Shown here piece by piece: positions 54,567-64,000 of a stretch of 64,000 nucleotides of DNA. Position 1 is the stretch's first letter; each line of letters starts with the position of its first letter. The DNA is taken from NCBI RefSeq assembly GCF_014192155.1, contig NZ_JACHXO010000009.1:186001-250000 (forward strand). The letters run 5' to 3'. The notes beneath the pieces were generated by a model. It searched no databases. It was not told where the DNA came from and saw nothing but the letters and a program-made list of their open reading frames with translations. The position numbers and the translations under genes are program-made. This DNA comes from Roseateles terrae (GTDB taxonomy: Bacteria > Pseudomonadota > Gammaproteobacteria > Burkholderiales > Burkholderiaceae_C).

Positions 54567-55483
54567 TGCAGGCCCTCACGCTCCACGCTGACGCGAGTTC
54601 CCGCCTGACCGGCCATCATGGCCTCAATCTGCGCGAGTGATCCAATCAGCGCCGATCGCCCGGTCCCTCGCGCGAACTCGCAGGCGGCCTGCACCTTCGG
54701 TCCCATGGAGCCCGCTGCAAACGGCAGGCGTTCCAGCGCATCCGGATGGGCCTGCGCAAGGGCGCGCTGGTTCGGCGTGTCCCAGTCCGTGCAGACGGCT
54801 TCCACGTCGGTGGCAATGATGAGCAGATCGGCTTTCAGCTCACGCGCCAGCAAGGCCGCGCAGAGATCTTTGTCGATCACCGCCTCCACGCCGGTGAGCT
54901 GCCCGTCCCGGCACAGCGTCGGAATGCCACCCCCGCCGGCGCAGATCACCACCGTGCCCTGCGCCAGCAAGCCCAGCAGCGGCCGCATCTCGACAATGCG
55001 CTTCGGTCGCGGACTCGCCACCACCCGCCGGAAACCGTCGCCATCGGGGGCGATCGTCCAGCCATTCACCTTGGCGAGTGGCTCCGCCTGTTCCCGGCGG
55101 TAGACCGGGCCGATCGGTTTGGTCGGATGCGCAAAGGCCGGATCGGCGGCATCCACTTCCACCTGGGTGAGCAAGGTGGCCAAGGCGACATCAGGCGAGA
55201 GCAGGTTGCCCAGCTCCTGCTCGATCAGATAGCCAATCATGCCTTCGGTCTGTGCGCCCAGCACGTCCAGGGGGAACGGATGGGCGGGGTCGTAGGCACT
55301 GCCCTGCAGGGACAGCAGCCCCACTTGCGGCCCGTTGCCATGCGCAATCACCAGTTCATGACCCGGTGCAATGCGGGCGATCTGCTGGCAGGCGATCCGC
55401 ACGTTCTCGCGCTGGTTCTCGGCCGTCATGGGCTGCCCACGCCGGAGCAGGGCGTTGCCGCCCAGGGCGATGACGATCCTCAT
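54554..55483 (-). CDS. arcC: Carbamate kinase
   Basis: A 309-residue kinase that makes ATP from carbamoyl phosphate, the energy-yielding last step of the arginine deiminase pathway. It opens [19 protein letters not shown], followed by the substrate-binding [19 protein letters not shown], the [26 protein letters not shown] block and [10 protein letters not shown] are all complete. The length matches the family. It is the last gene of the arcDABC operon, 10 bases after arcB. Confidence 0.94.
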   Translation of the reverse strand: MRIVIALGGNALLRRGQPMTAENQRENVRIACQQIARIAPGHELVIAHGNGPQVGLLSLQGSAYDPAHPFPLDVLGAQTEGMIGYLIEQELGNLLSPDVALATLLTQVEVDAADPAFAHPTKPIGPVYRREQAEPLAKVNGWTIAPDGDGFRRVVASPRPKRIVEMRPLLGLLAQGTVVICAGGGGIPTLCRDGQLTGVEAVIDKDLCAALLARELKADLLIIATDVEAVCTDWDTPNQRALAQAHPDALERLPFAAGSMGPKVQAACEFARGTGRSALIGSLAQIEAMMAGQAGTRVSVEREGLHQRS

Positions 55484-55493
55484 GATGCGGCCC

Positions 55494-56504
55494 TCACAGA
55501 TCGGCCAGGGTGGCCACCAGCACGGCCTTGATGGTGTGCATGCGGTTTTCGGCCTGCTCGAAGGCGATGTTGAAGTCCGATTCGAAGACGTCCTCGGTCA
55601 CCTCGACGCCGCCAGCCAGGTTCGGATACTGCGCCGCGATCTGCTGGCAGAGGTGGGTCTCGTCGTTGTGCAGAGCGGGCAGGCAATGCATGAACTTGAC
55701 CCGCGGGTTGCCCGAGGCCAGCATGATCTTCCGGTTGACCTGATAGGGCAGCAGCTGCTCGATCCGTTCGGCCCACTTCTCCACCGGCTCGCCCATCGAC
55801 ACCCAGATGTCGGTGTGGATGAAGTCGACGCCGCGCACCGCTTCGAGCGGATCTTCCGTCAGGGTCAGACGTGCGCCAGTCTCCCTGGCGATGGCCTCGC
55901 AGGCTTCGCGATGGGCGTCGTGCGGCCACAGGGCCTTGGGCGCGGCGATGCGAACGTCCATGCCCAGCTTGGCACCCACCAGCAGCAGCGAGTTGCCCAT
56001 GTTGTTGCGGGCGTCCCCGAGGTAGGCGTAGCTGATCTGATGCAGCGGCTTCTCGCTGTGCTCGCGCATCGTCATCACATCGGCCAGCATCTGGGTGGGG
56101 TGGTATTCGTCGGTCAGGCCGTTGAACACTGGCACGCCGGCGTAGCGGGCCAGTTCCTCGACCACCTCCTGCTTGAAGCCCCGGTATTCGATGGCGTCAT
56201 ACAGCCGCCCCAGCACACGGGCGGTGTCCTTCATGCTTTCCTTGTGGCCAATCTGTGAGGACGACGGATCGATGTAGGTGACGCTCGCGCCCTGGTCATG
56301 GGCCGCCACTTCAAAAGCGCAGCGGGTGCGGGTGGAGGTCTTTTCGAAGATCAGGGCGATGTTGTTGCGGCGCAGCAGCGGCTGTTCCGTGCCGCTGTAC
56401 TTGGCGCGCTTGAGGTCGCGGGCCAGGTCCAGCAGATAACGCAGCTCACGCGGGGTGTGATGCATCAGACTGAGCAGGCTGCGATGGGTGAGGTTGAAGG
56501 CCAT
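55494..56504 (-). CDS. arcB: Ornithine carbamoyltransferase, catabolic
   Basis: A 336-residue enzyme. The carbamoyl-phosphate site is [11 protein letters not shown], and the ornithine-binding motif is [26 protein letters not shown] is the usual mid-region block. In this operon context it works in the catabolic direction, converting citrulline and phosphate to ornithine and carbamoyl phosphate for ArcC. ATG 56504 gives the typical [13 protein letters not shown] start. It lies 41 bases after arcA. Confidence 0.93.
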   Translation of the reverse strand: MAFNLTHRSLLSLMHHTPRELRYLLDLARDLKRAKYSGTEQPLLRRNNIALIFEKTSTRTRCAFEVAAHDQGASVTYIDPSSSQIGHKESMKDTARVLGRLYDAIEYRGFKQEVVEELARYAGVPVFNGLTDEYHPTQMLADVMTMREHSEKPLHQISYAYLGDARNNMGNSLLLVGAKLGMDVRIAAPKALWPHDAHREACEAIARETGARLTLTEDPLEAVRGVDFIHTDIWVSMGEPVEKWAERIEQLLPYQVNRKIMLASGNPRVKFMHCLPALHNDETHLCQQIAAQYPNLAGGVEVTEDVFESDFNIAFEQAENRMHTIKAVLVATLADL

Positions 56505-56545
56505 GGAAGGCTCCTGTGCGGGAATGGGTTGACGGGGCGGCGCGA

Positions 56546-57799
56546 TCAGTACGACACCGGATCGCGCACCAGCGGGCATGTCATGCAATGCCCGCCGCCG
56601 CGGCCGCGTCCGAGTTCACTGGCGCTGATGGTGATGACTTCGACGCCGGCCTTGCGCAGCAGCGTGTTGGTGTGCACGTTGCGGTCGTAGCCGACCACCA
56701 CACCGGGTTCCAGGCAGACGACGTTGTTGCCGTCGTCCCATTGCTCCCGTTCGGCGGCATAGCTGTTGCCTCCGGTCTGCACCACACGCAGTTGCTTCAG
56801 CCCCAGCGACTCGGCTACGACGTCGATGAAAGGCTGCGTCTCGCGGCGGATGTCCAGACCCATCGGCTGGGACGGATCGGGCCGCAGGCTGAAGGGGACG
56901 ATCTGGGAAACGACGTCCGGAAACACCGTCACCAGGTCGCGGTCGCAGAAGCTGAAGACAGTGTCCAGATGCATGGCCGCCCGGGAGCGCGGCAGGCCGG
57001 CCACGATGATCCGTTCCACGGCACCTTCCTTGAACAGCTGCAGCGCCAGCTGGCCGACCGCCTGACGGGAGGTCCGCTCCCCCATGCCGATCAGCAGGAC
57101 GCGATTGCCGATCGGCATGACGTCGCCGCCTTCCAGGGTCGCCAGACCGTGGTCCCGGTCAACATCGCCCCACCAGACCTTGACGCCGGTCTCGGTGAAG
57201 GTGGGGTGGAAGCGATAGACGGCGGCGGCCAGCAGGGTCTCCTGACGACGCGCGGGCCAGTACATCGGATTGAGCGTCACGCCTTCATAGATCCAGCAAC
57301 TGGTGTCGCGGGTGAACTGCGCATTGGGCAGCGGCGGCAGCACAAAGCTGTCTGGTCCCATGAAATCCGCCAGCATCTGCAGCGAAGCCGAGCCACCAAG
57401 ACCCTGGAGCAGATCGCGCACCGAAACGCCGCCCATCAGGTATTGCGCCATGTCCGCGGGCGGCAGGCCGCGCAGCCAGTGGCCGACGTCATCGGCCAGG
57501 CCCGGGCCGACCAGATCGGCTGTGAGCTTGCGCGACAGGATCCATTCACGCGCTTCCGGATTGGCCAGTACGTCATTCAGCAGGTCCAGCATGTCCAGCA
57601 CCTCGACACCCCGTTCACGCATCTTGGTGACGAAGTCGAAGTGGTCGCGTTTGGCCTGGCTGACCCAGATCACATCGTCGAACAGCAGTTCGTCGCAATT
57701 GCTGGGCGTCAGGCGGGTATGGGCGAGGCCCGGGGCGCTGACCAGCACCTTGCGCAGTGGGCCCACTTCGGAGTGGACGCCGGGAAGCAATGTGGACAT
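56546..57799 (-). CDS. arcA: Arginine deiminase
   Basis: A 417-residue enzyme that hydrolyses arginine to citrulline and ammonia. The N-terminal [15 protein letters not shown] is typical, and [18 protein letters not shown] carries catalytic residues. [13 protein letters not shown] is present, and the active-site Cys lies in [12 protein letters not shown] near the end. The start [11 protein letters not shown] is preceded by GGAGG eight bases away. It follows arcD in the operon, giving arcD-arcA-arcB-arcC as in many proteobacteria. Confidence 0.94.
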   Translation of the reverse strand: MSTLLPGVHSEVGPLRKVLVSAPGLAHTRLTPSNCDELLFDDVIWVSQAKRDHFDFVTKMRERGVEVLDMLDLLNDVLANPEAREWILSRKLTADLVGPGLADDVGHWLRGLPPADMAQYLMGGVSVRDLLQGLGGSASLQMLADFMGPDSFVLPPLPNAQFTRDTSCWIYEGVTLNPMYWPARRQETLLAAAVYRFHPTFTETGVKVWWGDVDRDHGLATLEGGDVMPIGNRVLLIGMGERTSRQAVGQLALQLFKEGAVERIIVAGLPRSRAAMHLDTVFSFCDRDLVTVFPDVVSQIVPFSLRPDPSQPMGLDIRRETQPFIDVVAESLGLKQLRVVQTGGNSYAAEREQWDDGNNVVCLEPGVVVGYDRNVHTNTLLRKAGVEVITISASELGRGRGGGHCMTCPLVRDPVSY

Positions 57800-57851
57800 G
57801 AAAGAGTCCTCCTTGAGCGGTTGAATCAGAGGTGACCTGGAGCGGTCACGG

Positions 57852-59279
57852 TCAGAGGTGGAGCTGGCCGGTGGCCAGTCCGTAGGCGGCGGCAATGGCG
57901 CCGACGAGCACCACCGCAAACACGGCGGCTTCCAGCCGGGTGAACACCTGCGCGCCGCGCTCCCGGCGGGCCTTGGCGTAGAACACGGCGCCCGGCGCAT
58001 ACAGCAGGCTGGACAGCAGGACGTACTGCAGCCCCCCTGCATAGATCAGCCAGCAGGCGTAGAGGACGGCCACCGCCGAGCTGATGAGGTCCTGGCGCCG
58101 CTGCGGGCGTTGACCTTCATAGGTGTCACCGCTCCAGGCCAGCTGAAGCCCATAGGCGGCCGACCAGAAGTAGGGAATCAGGATCATCGAAGTGGCCAGC
58201 AGCAACAGGCTCAGATAGGTGGAGTTGCTGATGAGGGTCACACCAAGAAAGAGCTGGACGAGGCCGTTGGTCAGCCACAGCGCCGAGGACGGTACCTGGC
58301 GGGCGTTTTCCTTGCCAAGGAAGGTCGGCATGGTGTGGTCCTTGGCGGCCACATGCAGGATCTCGGCGCAGAGCAGGGTCCACGACAGCAGCGCGCCTGC
58401 CAGCGACACCACCAGACCGACGCTGATCAACACGGCGCCCCAATGGCCGACCACCTGTTCCAGCACCGGTGCCATTGAAGGGTTGCGCAGTTGACCGAGG
58501 GTCTCCCGCGGCAGGATGCCCAGCGACAGCACGTTGACCAGCACCAGCAGCGCCAGCACGCCGACGAAGCCGATGACCGTGGCGCGGCCGACATCGCTGC
58601 GTCGCTCCGCCCGGGCCGAGCAGACGCTGGCGCCTTCGATGCCGATGAACACCCACACGGTGACCAGCATCATGTTGCGGACCTGGTCCATGACGCTGCC
58701 GAGCTTGCCGCCGGCGCGTCCCCAGAAGTCGGCGGTGAAGACATCCATCCGGAAGGCCGCGGCGGTGATCACGATGAACAGGATCAGCGGCAGCACCTTG
58801 GCGACCGTGGTGACCTGATTGATGAAGGCGGCTTCCTTGATGCCGCGCAGCACCAAGAAGTGAACGCCCCACAGCAGCAGCGAGGCGCAGCCGACCGCGA
58901 GGGGGGTGTTGCCTTCTCCGAAGCCGGGGAAGAAAAAGCCCAGGGTGCTGAAGAGCAGCACGAAGTAGCTGACGTTACCGAGCCAGGCGGAGATCCAGTA
59001 ACCCCAGGCGGACGAAAAGCCCATGTAATTGCCGAAGCCGGCCTTGGCATAGGCATACACACCGGAGTCGAGCGCCGGCTTGCGCAGGGACAGGCTCTGG
59101 AAGACGCGGGCGAGCATCAGCATGCCCACCGCGGTAATGGCCCAGCCAACGAGAATGGCGCCGGGGGCTGCGCTGGCGGCCATGTTCTGGGGCAGGGAGA
59201 AGATCCCGCCGCCGATCATGGAACCGACCACCAGAGCGGTCAATGCGGGCAGCTTCAATCGCGCGCGTGAGTCCGACAT
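57852..59279 (-). CDS. arcD: Arginine/ornithine antiporter
   Basis: A 475-residue APC-superfamily transporter with about twelve helices. The first helix carries [39 protein letters not shown] is in the third-helix region and [21 protein letters not shown] follows in the middle. All three match basic-amino-acid antiporters. It exchanges external arginine for ornithine and is the first gene of the arc operon. The ATG at 59279 has GGAGG nearby and is preferred to an ATG four codons upstream. Confidence 0.9.
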   Translation of the reverse strand: MSDSRARLKLPALTALVVGSMIGGGIFSLPQNMAASAAPGAILVGWAITAVGMLMLARVFQSLSLRKPALDSGVYAYAKAGFGNYMGFSSAWGYWISAWLGNVSYFVLLFSTLGFFFPGFGEGNTPLAVGCASLLLWGVHFLVLRGIKEAAFINQVTTVAKVLPLILFIVITAAAFRMDVFTADFWGRAGGKLGSVMDQVRNMMLVTVWVFIGIEGASVCSARAERRSDVGRATVIGFVGVLALLVLVNVLSLGILPRETLGQLRNPSMAPVLEQVVGHWGAVLISVGLVVSLAGALLSWTLLCAEILHVAAKDHTMPTFLGKENARQVPSSALWLTNGLVQLFLGVTLISNSTYLSLLLLATSMILIPYFWSAAYGLQLAWSGDTYEGQRPQRRQDLISSAVAVLYACWLIYAGGLQYVLLSSLLYAPGAVFYAKARRERGAQVFTRLEAAVFAVVLVGAIAAAYGLATGQLHL

Positions 59280-59470
59280 GCTTTCCTCCAAGAAAGGTCA
59301 GCGGCGCGTCACTCCGTGCGGTGGGGCCGCCGTGGTCTTTGAGGGCAGTATGTCGATGCGGCGTGGGTGTGCCGAGAAGGACCGATCGGTTTTCTGATAT
59401 TTGTCGGATCGGCAGCGTGCAATGGCGCTGGAGGGCACTACAGGGCCTGGGCGCGCGCGGTGCGCGAGGG
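59280..59470. promoter_or_regulatory. Upstream region of the arc operon
   Basis: This 191-base gap must hold the arc operon promoter. A perfect palindrome ACCGATCGGT lies at 59381-59390, and its CCGATC half is matched by GATCGG at 59407-59412. An FNR/ANR box (TTGAT-N4-ATCAA), expected if the operon were ANR-controlled, is not present in clear form. No firm promoter hexamers are identified. Confidence 0.3.
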
Positions 59471-59782
59471 TCAGTCGTCGGTGTCGCCGAAGATGCCCAT
59501 GAAGGCTTCAGCAAACTCGGCGGAAGCGCTGAGCGTCAGGGTCACAGTGATCCAGCCGTCTGACTCTTTCTGGATCAGCAGTTCGTCGTCCCAGACGTGT
59601 CCCTCTTCCACCGGTCCTTGCTGGCCGGGGAACTCGCGCCGCGCCCAGGCCAGCAGGTGATCGACCTCGGCCATCACCGCAGCATGCTGGGCCTCTCGGG
59701 TCGAGGCCATGGCTTCGATGGTCTGGACGTCGTCGGAGCCGTCGGACAGATCGATGGTGAGGAGGCGGATGGGGGAGGTCAT
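59471..59782 (-). CDS. Small acidic protein of unknown function
   Basis: A 103-residue acidic soluble protein: LLTIDLSDGSDDVQTIEAM, VDHLLAWARREFPGQ and WDDELLIQKESDGWITVTLTLSAS are the recognisable blocks. The alternating helix-strand pattern suggests a small alpha/beta fold. No signal peptide, membrane part or known motif is seen. The end is FMGIFGDTDD. I do not recognise the family. It is a singlet in the same direction as the arc operon. Confidence 0.55.
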   Translation of the reverse strand: MTSPIRLLTIDLSDGSDDVQTIEAMASTREAQHAAVMAEVDHLLAWARREFPGQQGPVEEGHVWDDELLIQKESDGWITVTLTLSASAEFAEAFMGIFGDTDD

Positions 59783-59863
59783 GGACGAAATTTTCGCCTG
59801 TGCGCCAATGGCCGGATGTTGCAGGTCATTCCGGATATTGCCGGTCCCCTGCCGGCCAGTGGC

Positions 59864-60514
59864 TCATTTGTTGAAGCAGCTCCCGGCCAGCGATGGCGCC
59901 CCCTTGAGTCGATCCTCCATGGGGTTGAGGGCGGCGACACGGTTCTCGGTGACCCGGATGCATTTGCTGCCTTGCCGGATGAGGGTGGTGCCGGAGCCGC
60001 TCGTCCCTGATTGAATGACGACCGGCAGGCTGTCAGTGGCGTCTTGCACCGCCCATTCCACGCCGCGTCGTTCGCGATTGGCTCGCGGGTCTCGGGTGGC
60101 CTGCTCGGCCACGGATTCGACCGGGCTGGAAGCGGCACGTGGCGGGAGCGCGAGATTGAGGCGGGTGCGGGGTTCGGCGCTGTTGGCCGGCGTGTTCACG
60201 CTGGGCGAGTTGGCCGGTGAAGGCGTCGCCGGGCTGAGGGCCGAATCCGCAAAGTCCTCGATCGGCAGCACCGGCGCTTGAGGGCGCGGGGACAACCGCG
60301 GCATCGGGGGAGCGATCCGGGCCGCGGGTGGTGGGGTCGGCTGCACGGTGGGATCCGGGAGCAACCGCACACGGACCCCCGCGCGCGGCCCGGCGGCTGG
60401 CGCGCCGCGTTCCAGGCGCAGCATGCCGAGCCAAACGCCTTGCACCAGCAATGCCAGTGCGGCACCAATGAGGAGGCGGGTGCGGGGAGGGCGGTGCAGA
60501 ACGGCGTCGGTCAT
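59864..60514 (-). CDS. Single-helix membrane protein with Pro-rich linker, unknown function
   Basis: A 216-residue protein with one N-terminal helix (LLIGAALALLVQGVWLGML), then a Pro/Ala-rich stretch of about 90 residues (TPPPAARIAPPMPRLSPRP and later SPATPSPANSP). It ends in a small C-terminal domain with two Cys (GSKCIRVTENRVAALNPM and SLAGSCFNK). The layout is like TonB-type or type II secretion accessory proteins, but the conserved C-terminal TonB motif is absent. A periplasmic location of the end is likely. Function unknown. Confidence 0.6.
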   Translation of the reverse strand: MTDAVLHRPPRTRLLIGAALALLVQGVWLGMLRLERGAPAAGPRAGVRVRLLPDPTVQPTPPPAARIAPPMPRLSPRPQAPVLPIEDFADSALSPATPSPANSPSVNTPANSAEPRTRLNLALPPRAASSPVESVAEQATRDPRANRERRGVEWAVQDATDSLPVVIQSGTSGSGTTLIRQGSKCIRVTENRVAALNPMEDRLKGAPSLAGSCFNK

Positions 60515-60554
60515 GGGCGGTCAGGCGGGATCCTGTCGGCCTGGGTTATAGCGC

Positions 60555-60746
60555 ATGTATGAGCGTCATCCCCCAAGGGAGGGGCGTGATTTACCAAGCC
60601 ATGGGCTTGGGACGGGTGGTGTGGAGAACACGTCCGACATTCGCGGGGTGCTCGATGTGTCGGATCTGCGCAAGTTTGTAGAGTCTCGGCTGGATGTCTC
60701 GGTGGAGGAATGGGAGCGCACGGTTGAACATTTGCGTGCGAGGTGA
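60555..60746 (+). CDS. Possible small protein
   Basis: An open frame of 63 codons whose second half looks protein-like (SDIRGVLDVSDLRKFVESRL, then EEWERTVEHLRAR). The start is uncertain; GTG 60621 would give 41 residues. There is no strong ribosome site. It might be a remnant of a larger gene or a small antitoxin-like protein. The surrounding 375 bases hold nothing else I can recognise. Low confidence. Confidence 0.25.
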   Translation: MYERHPPREGRDLPSHGLGTGGVENTSDIRGVLDVSDLRKFVESRLDVSVEEWERTVEHLRAR

Positions 60747-60931
60747 CGGTGATGAACTTCCTCCGTGGGCGGCCCACATGAACGCCTAGCCCAACAAGCC
60801 TATCGCGGATCAGACTTTGTGCGGGCAAAGATCAGCAATTCCCGGATGTTCACCGCACGCGCGTCCACCCACAGTCCTCCAGGCGAAGCTTGAGGATGCA
60901 GGCCACCAGCGGCCCAAAGGAGAGAGACGCC

Positions 60932-62731
60932 ATGGTTCATGCAATGGGCATCACGGCTGATCGGGCCAAGGGCAGCGCCACCGCAGATCCAGCAGCCGTG
61001 TCGCCTCGCCAAACGGGCTCGGCCATCGACAACAGTCCCCGGATGCTGGCACAGCGCCAGCTGATGTCGCGGCTATTGGGCACTGGGCAGAGTCAGGTGC
61101 CGTCACGTCCGGTGGTTCAAGGCTACTTCCGCGTGGACCATGCGAACCAGGCGGCCGCCAACATCGCCATCAACTCGACGCTTCCGGCCATGGCGCATCA
61201 TCTGGGCAGCACATCGCACCGCAATGCAGCGGGTGCCCTGAACGTGGTGGACGACAATCCGCCGCTGGGCGCGGGCCCGACCGCCACTCTGCGCATCGCC
61301 GACGATGGCAGGCTGGCCATCGAGGACGTGGACCTGACGGGGCGCCAACCCAGGGTGTTTTTTGCGGAGCCCAATCTGGTCATCACCGCGAATGAACAGC
61401 TGAGAGCGCGGACCGGCGCGAACATGCTGGCGACGAATGCGGGAAATACCGTGCAGGTGCCCGAAGCCGGCAACCTGGGTGCGCTGCATGTACTGGTCGA
61501 GGTCACGCCGGCGGCCGCGTTCTCGACCTCGATGAATTGCGATGCGGTGGCGTCGCGCCTGACGGGCGCCAATGACTCCACCACGCCTGTCAAGCTCAAT
61601 CCGGGCGCACCGGATACGGTCCAGGGCGCCCGCACGGACGATGTCTACGAGCGTCTGGCCCATCAGGTGGCACGCGGAGATACCCCGGCACCGGGCGTGC
61701 TGGGCGGCCAGTTGATGGACACCGCCAATCATATGGGGCCGCCGCCGGGCGGCCCCATGGGCGCGCCCCACGTACCCTTGCCGGACCCGGCCAATGTCAA
61801 CAATCAGGTGGCGCACGAGCGGGCGCACGCCGGACCGGTGGCGGCAGCGGCCATGGAAGCACAGGAGCTGGCACTCGGCATCAATGCGTTTGCCGACCCT
61901 GACATCGGCGACATGTACGGCAGCATGTCACTGGGGGCATTTCGCGACCTTGGGGGCGGCGACATTCGGCAGTTCAATGAGCAGAACAATCAATACATGA
62001 ATCCGGGGCAGCAGAGTTGGGGGACCCATTTCGGCGGCGTCGTCATGAAGAGTGGCGGGGACCACGTCACCCTGGAGAACTACAACCGGAACGTGGAGGA
62101 TGTCGGCGTGGGCGGCGCAGCCGACGTCCATAACCGCTGGTACTTCCAGATGTACGGCACCAAGCGACTGGCTGCCCTCCCGGTCGATCCCGCGCTGGCC
62201 GGTCACATCCAGGCCGGGGACGACGTCGTTGGGGCCGACCAGTCCTGGCACCATGCGTGGAGTACGGCGGGGCGTCCGATCATCAATGGCGTGACCGCGG
62301 TCATCGGAAAACGTGAGCAACCGCAGAGCGCTGATGTACTGGCGGCATTGGCTCACGCAGGAACAGCGGGATCAGGAGAAATCACGCGGGCGCATGAAGT
62401 AGACCTTCGGATCAACTGCACGCCGACCATGCAGCAGCAGCTCATGGCGCCCTTCAGCGTATCACTGAGCGACAAGTTCAATGCCATGCTTGGAAGGTTT
62501 GGCGGGAACGTTCCGGCTGCGGCTACCGCACGTGGCTTGGCCGCGCGCGCAGCCATCCTGCGGGTCTTCGCAACGACCAATGGCGATGGCGGGGCGAAGT
62601 TGGCAGCAGCGCTGGTGGCTCGCAACCAACTCGATACAGGCGGCGCGGGCTCTGCAAGCCCGAATACGCCGCCCCTTCTGGTGGGACGCTTGGCGGGATA
62701 TGGCATCACCGTGCTGCCGCCAGGGGTGTGA
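60932..62731 (+). CDS. Large orphan protein with possible papain-like centre; putative toxin or effector
   Basis: A 599-residue protein. AAGGAGAG eight bases before ATG 60932 fixes the start. Residues about 30-66 (SAIDNSPRMLAQRQL and PVVQGYF) resemble the NSPR-AQR-VQ leader I associate with eCIS-linked or polymorphic-toxin cargo proteins. The middle contains a conserved-looking Cys at about 203 (FSTSMNCDAVASRL). A His follows at about 366 in WGTHFGGVVMKSGGDHVTLEN, then NRWYFQMYG and a SWHHAW segment. This spacing and the H-x-G-V-V-x-x-x-G-G-D-x-V-T-L-E-N strand suggest a papain-like or NlpC/P60-like Cys-His(-Asn) hydrolase. A Gly/Pro-rich linker lies near residues 269-283 and HERAHAG near 295. 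There is no signal peptide. Family not recognised with certainty. Confidence 0.6.
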   Translation: MVHAMGITADRAKGSATADPAAVSPRQTGSAIDNSPRMLAQRQLMSRLLGTGQSQVPSRPVVQGYFRVDHANQAAANIAINSTLPAMAHHLGSTSHRNAAGALNVVDDNPPLGAGPTATLRIADDGRLAIEDVDLTGRQPRVFFAEPNLVITANEQLRARTGANMLATNAGNTVQVPEAGNLGALHVLVEVTPAAAFSTSMNCDAVASRLTGANDSTTPVKLNPGAPDTVQGARTDDVYERLAHQVARGDTPAPGVLGGQLMDTANHMGPPPGGPMGAPHVPLPDPANVNNQVAHERAHAGPVAAAAMEAQELALGINAFADPDIGDMYGSMSLGAFRDLGGGDIRQFNEQNNQYMNPGQQSWGTHFGGVVMKSGGDHVTLENYNRNVEDVGVGGAADVHNRWYFQMYGTKRLAALPVDPALAGHIQAGDDVVGADQSWHHAWSTAGRPIINGVTAVIGKREQPQSADVLAALAHAGTAGSGEITRAHEVDLRINCTPTMQQQLMAPFSVSLSDKFNAMLGRFGGNVPAAATARGLAARAAILRVFATTNGDGGAKLAAALVARNQLDTGGAGSASPNTPPLLVGRLAGYGITVLPPGV

Positions 62732-62908
62732 TTGGCGCCGCCTTGGTAACGAAGATGGCGCAGGTTGTCGTTGCATGCGCGTACCGCCTGCCGCCGCCAT
62801 CATGATGACTCGCACGTTTGCAGATGCACGCCGGGCTGCATTGATTGCCCCAGTCTGACCTGCGGCGTCAGCTCATCGGCCAAGACCTCGCCGGCGCCGA
62901 GCCGGGCG

Positions 62909-64000
62909 TCAGACAAATTCGACGTGCTTGCGCAGCGGCAGTTCCCGGATGCGCTGTCCGGTGGCGGCGAAGATGGCATTGGCCAGCGCAGGCGCGGCGG
63001 GCGGTACCCCGGGTTCACCGATTCCCTTGATGCGACCGGTTGTCTGCAGGGCGCGTGTCACCACCTGGGGCGTCTGGTAGAGACGCAGACTCTGGTAGGT
63101 GTGGAAGTTGGTCTGCTGCGGCATGCCGTCCTCATAGGTTAGCTCGCCGAACATGGCATGGCTGAGGCCCCACAGGACGCCACCGCTCATCTGCGCCTCC
63201 AGGTTCACCGGGTCCAGCACCTGCCCCACCTCCGCGGCGATGAAGGCTTTGTCAATGCGGATGCCTGAGGGCGTCGCGGTCACCTCCACCACCTCGGCCA
63301 CAGGTACTCCGAACGACAGGGTGAATGCCAGCCCGCGGCCACTGCCCTTGGGCAGCGGTCGCCCCCAGTCCGACAACTCGCCCACGGCCTTCAGCACACG
63401 CCTGGAGGGCTCGTGTGAACACAGTCGCAGCCGTTCGGCCAACGGGTCGGCGCCAGCGGAATGGATGAGTTCGTCGAGGAAGCATTCATGCAGGAAACCA
63501 TTGCCCGAGGCACCTACAGAACGCCAGGAACTCACCGGTACCATCTCGGGAACGCGGTAGCCGGTGACACGATAGTGGGGAATGCTGAACGGCTGGTCCC
63601 AGGCGCCGGCGACGATGGCCATGTCGGGGCCCATGGCCGGCTGGCCCTGACGCCCCAGCTGTGAGGCATTGACGGATGGCGCCGCAATGCCGAGGTCAAA
63701 CGCGTGCACCTGTCCTTGGTTCACTGCGCCCCGGGCGCGGGCGACAGCCAGCGGTCGGGGGAAGTCATGGGTCATGTCTTCCTCGCGGGTCCAGGTCATC
63801 TTGATGGGCACCCCCGGATAGGCCTTGGCCAGCTCCACGGCCTGGCGAACGTAGTCGTCTTCCAGGCGACGGCCGAAGCTGCCCCCCATGATCTGCACAT
63901 GCACGTGGATGTTGTCTTCGGCAATGCCGCTGACGGCAGCCGCGCCGGCCACGACGAAGCGTGGAATCTGGGTGCCCGTCCAGATGTCGAGTCGGCCGTC
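62909..64000 (-). CDS. Second molybdenum hydroxylase large subunit, C-terminal part
   Basis: A partial coding region, open through the window edge, covering the last 363 residues of an IorB-like molybdopterin-binding subunit. The visible blocks are [63 protein letters not shown] and the catalytic Glu region [19 protein letters not shown]. It is clearly a paralogue of the gene at 44559-46775: both end with a GQRIR-LPL block. The N-terminus, the 2Fe-2S partner and the operon context lie beyond the edge. It lies convergent to the orphan protein gene. Confidence 0.85.
   Translation of the reverse strand, partial: DGRLDIWTGTQIPRFVVAGAAAVSGIAEDNIHVHVQIMGGSFGRRLEDDYVRQAVELAKAYPGVPIKMTWTREEDMTHDFPRPLAVARARGAVNQGQVHAFDLGIAAPSVNASQLGRQGQPAMGPDMAIVAGAWDQPFSIPHYRVTGYRVPEMVPVSSWRSVGASGNGFLHECFLDELIHSAGADPLAERLRLCSHEPSRRVLKAVGELSDWGRPLPKGSGRGLAFTLSFGVPVAEVVEVTATPSGIRIDKAFIAAEVGQVLDPVNLEAQMSGGVLWGLSHAMFGELTYEDGMPQQTNFHTYQSLRLYQTPQVVTRALQTTGRIKGIGEPGVPPAAPALANAIFAATGQRIRELPLRKHVEFV

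Noticed and set aside
59280-59470. ANR/FNR box upstream of arcD
   Set aside because: No sequence close enough to TTGAT-N4-ATCAA on either strand; partial matches were too weak to annotate.
59864-60514. TonB-like energy transducer
   Set aside because: The N-terminal helix and Pro-rich linker fit, but the C-terminal part lacks the TonB fold motifs and there are no exbB/exbD genes nearby.

Overview
The window is very GC-rich and gene-dense, with short intergenic gaps and many start/stop overlaps. The gene content (arcDABC, soxXYZA, opgGH, glrK/qseG/glrR, a DUF4148 protein, TrpS with a C-terminal extension) and a family of GC-rich 110-bp repeats at gene ends suggest a betaproteobacterium of the order Burkholderiales, probably a Roseateles/Mitsuaria/Rubrivivax-type organism. 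The genus is an inference. I saw no rRNA, tRNA, CRISPR array, transposase or phage gene.

Layout. 1-7080 holds the end of a TauE/SafE permease, an HDOD protein, a diguanylate cyclase, an RluA-type pseudouridine synthase, a divergent MurA paralogue, TrhO and Psd. 7080-13690 holds trpS, an AMP-forming acyl-CoA ligase, a YkvA-type membrane protein, a LysR regulator and a DUF4148 protein, all interspersed with copies of the repeat, including a four-unit tandem array at 10736-11167. 13690-23240 holds a LysE-type exporter, a KgtP-like symporter, a SulP/STAS transporter, two tandem TPR-GGDEF proteins and an NCS2 uracil/xanthine permease. 23329-33065 holds a peptide ABC transporter (fused ATPases and two permeases) divergent from three tandem paralogous substrate-binding proteins. 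33139-34849 holds an Xre-ImmA/IrrE protease facing a frameshifted PIN-domain gene.

35118-42302 is the most informative region. glrK, a qseG-like lipoprotein gene and glrR form an overlapping operon. It is followed by two palindromes of the GlrR type (TGTC-N10-GACA), an IHF-like site and a perfect sigma-54 -24/-12 promoter, then opgG-opgH. The sequence therefore predicts direct GlrR/sigma-54 control of osmoregulated periplasmic glucan synthesis.

42408-47275 (minus strand) is a tightly overlapping set: a two-subunit molybdenum hydroxylase followed by soxX, soxY, soxZ and soxA, without soxB or soxCD in view. 47475-53780 holds an SDR, a hemerythrin-like protein, an EptA/CptA-like transferase, an M61-like metallopeptidase and an NxxGxxAF repeat protein. 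54231-59279 holds a small unknown gene and the complete arginine deiminase operon arcD-arcA-arcB-arcC. 59471-64000 holds small unknown proteins, a 599-residue orphan protein with a possible papain-like Cys/His centre and an N-terminal motif I associate with exported toxins, and the C-terminal part of a second molybdenum hydroxylase large subunit.
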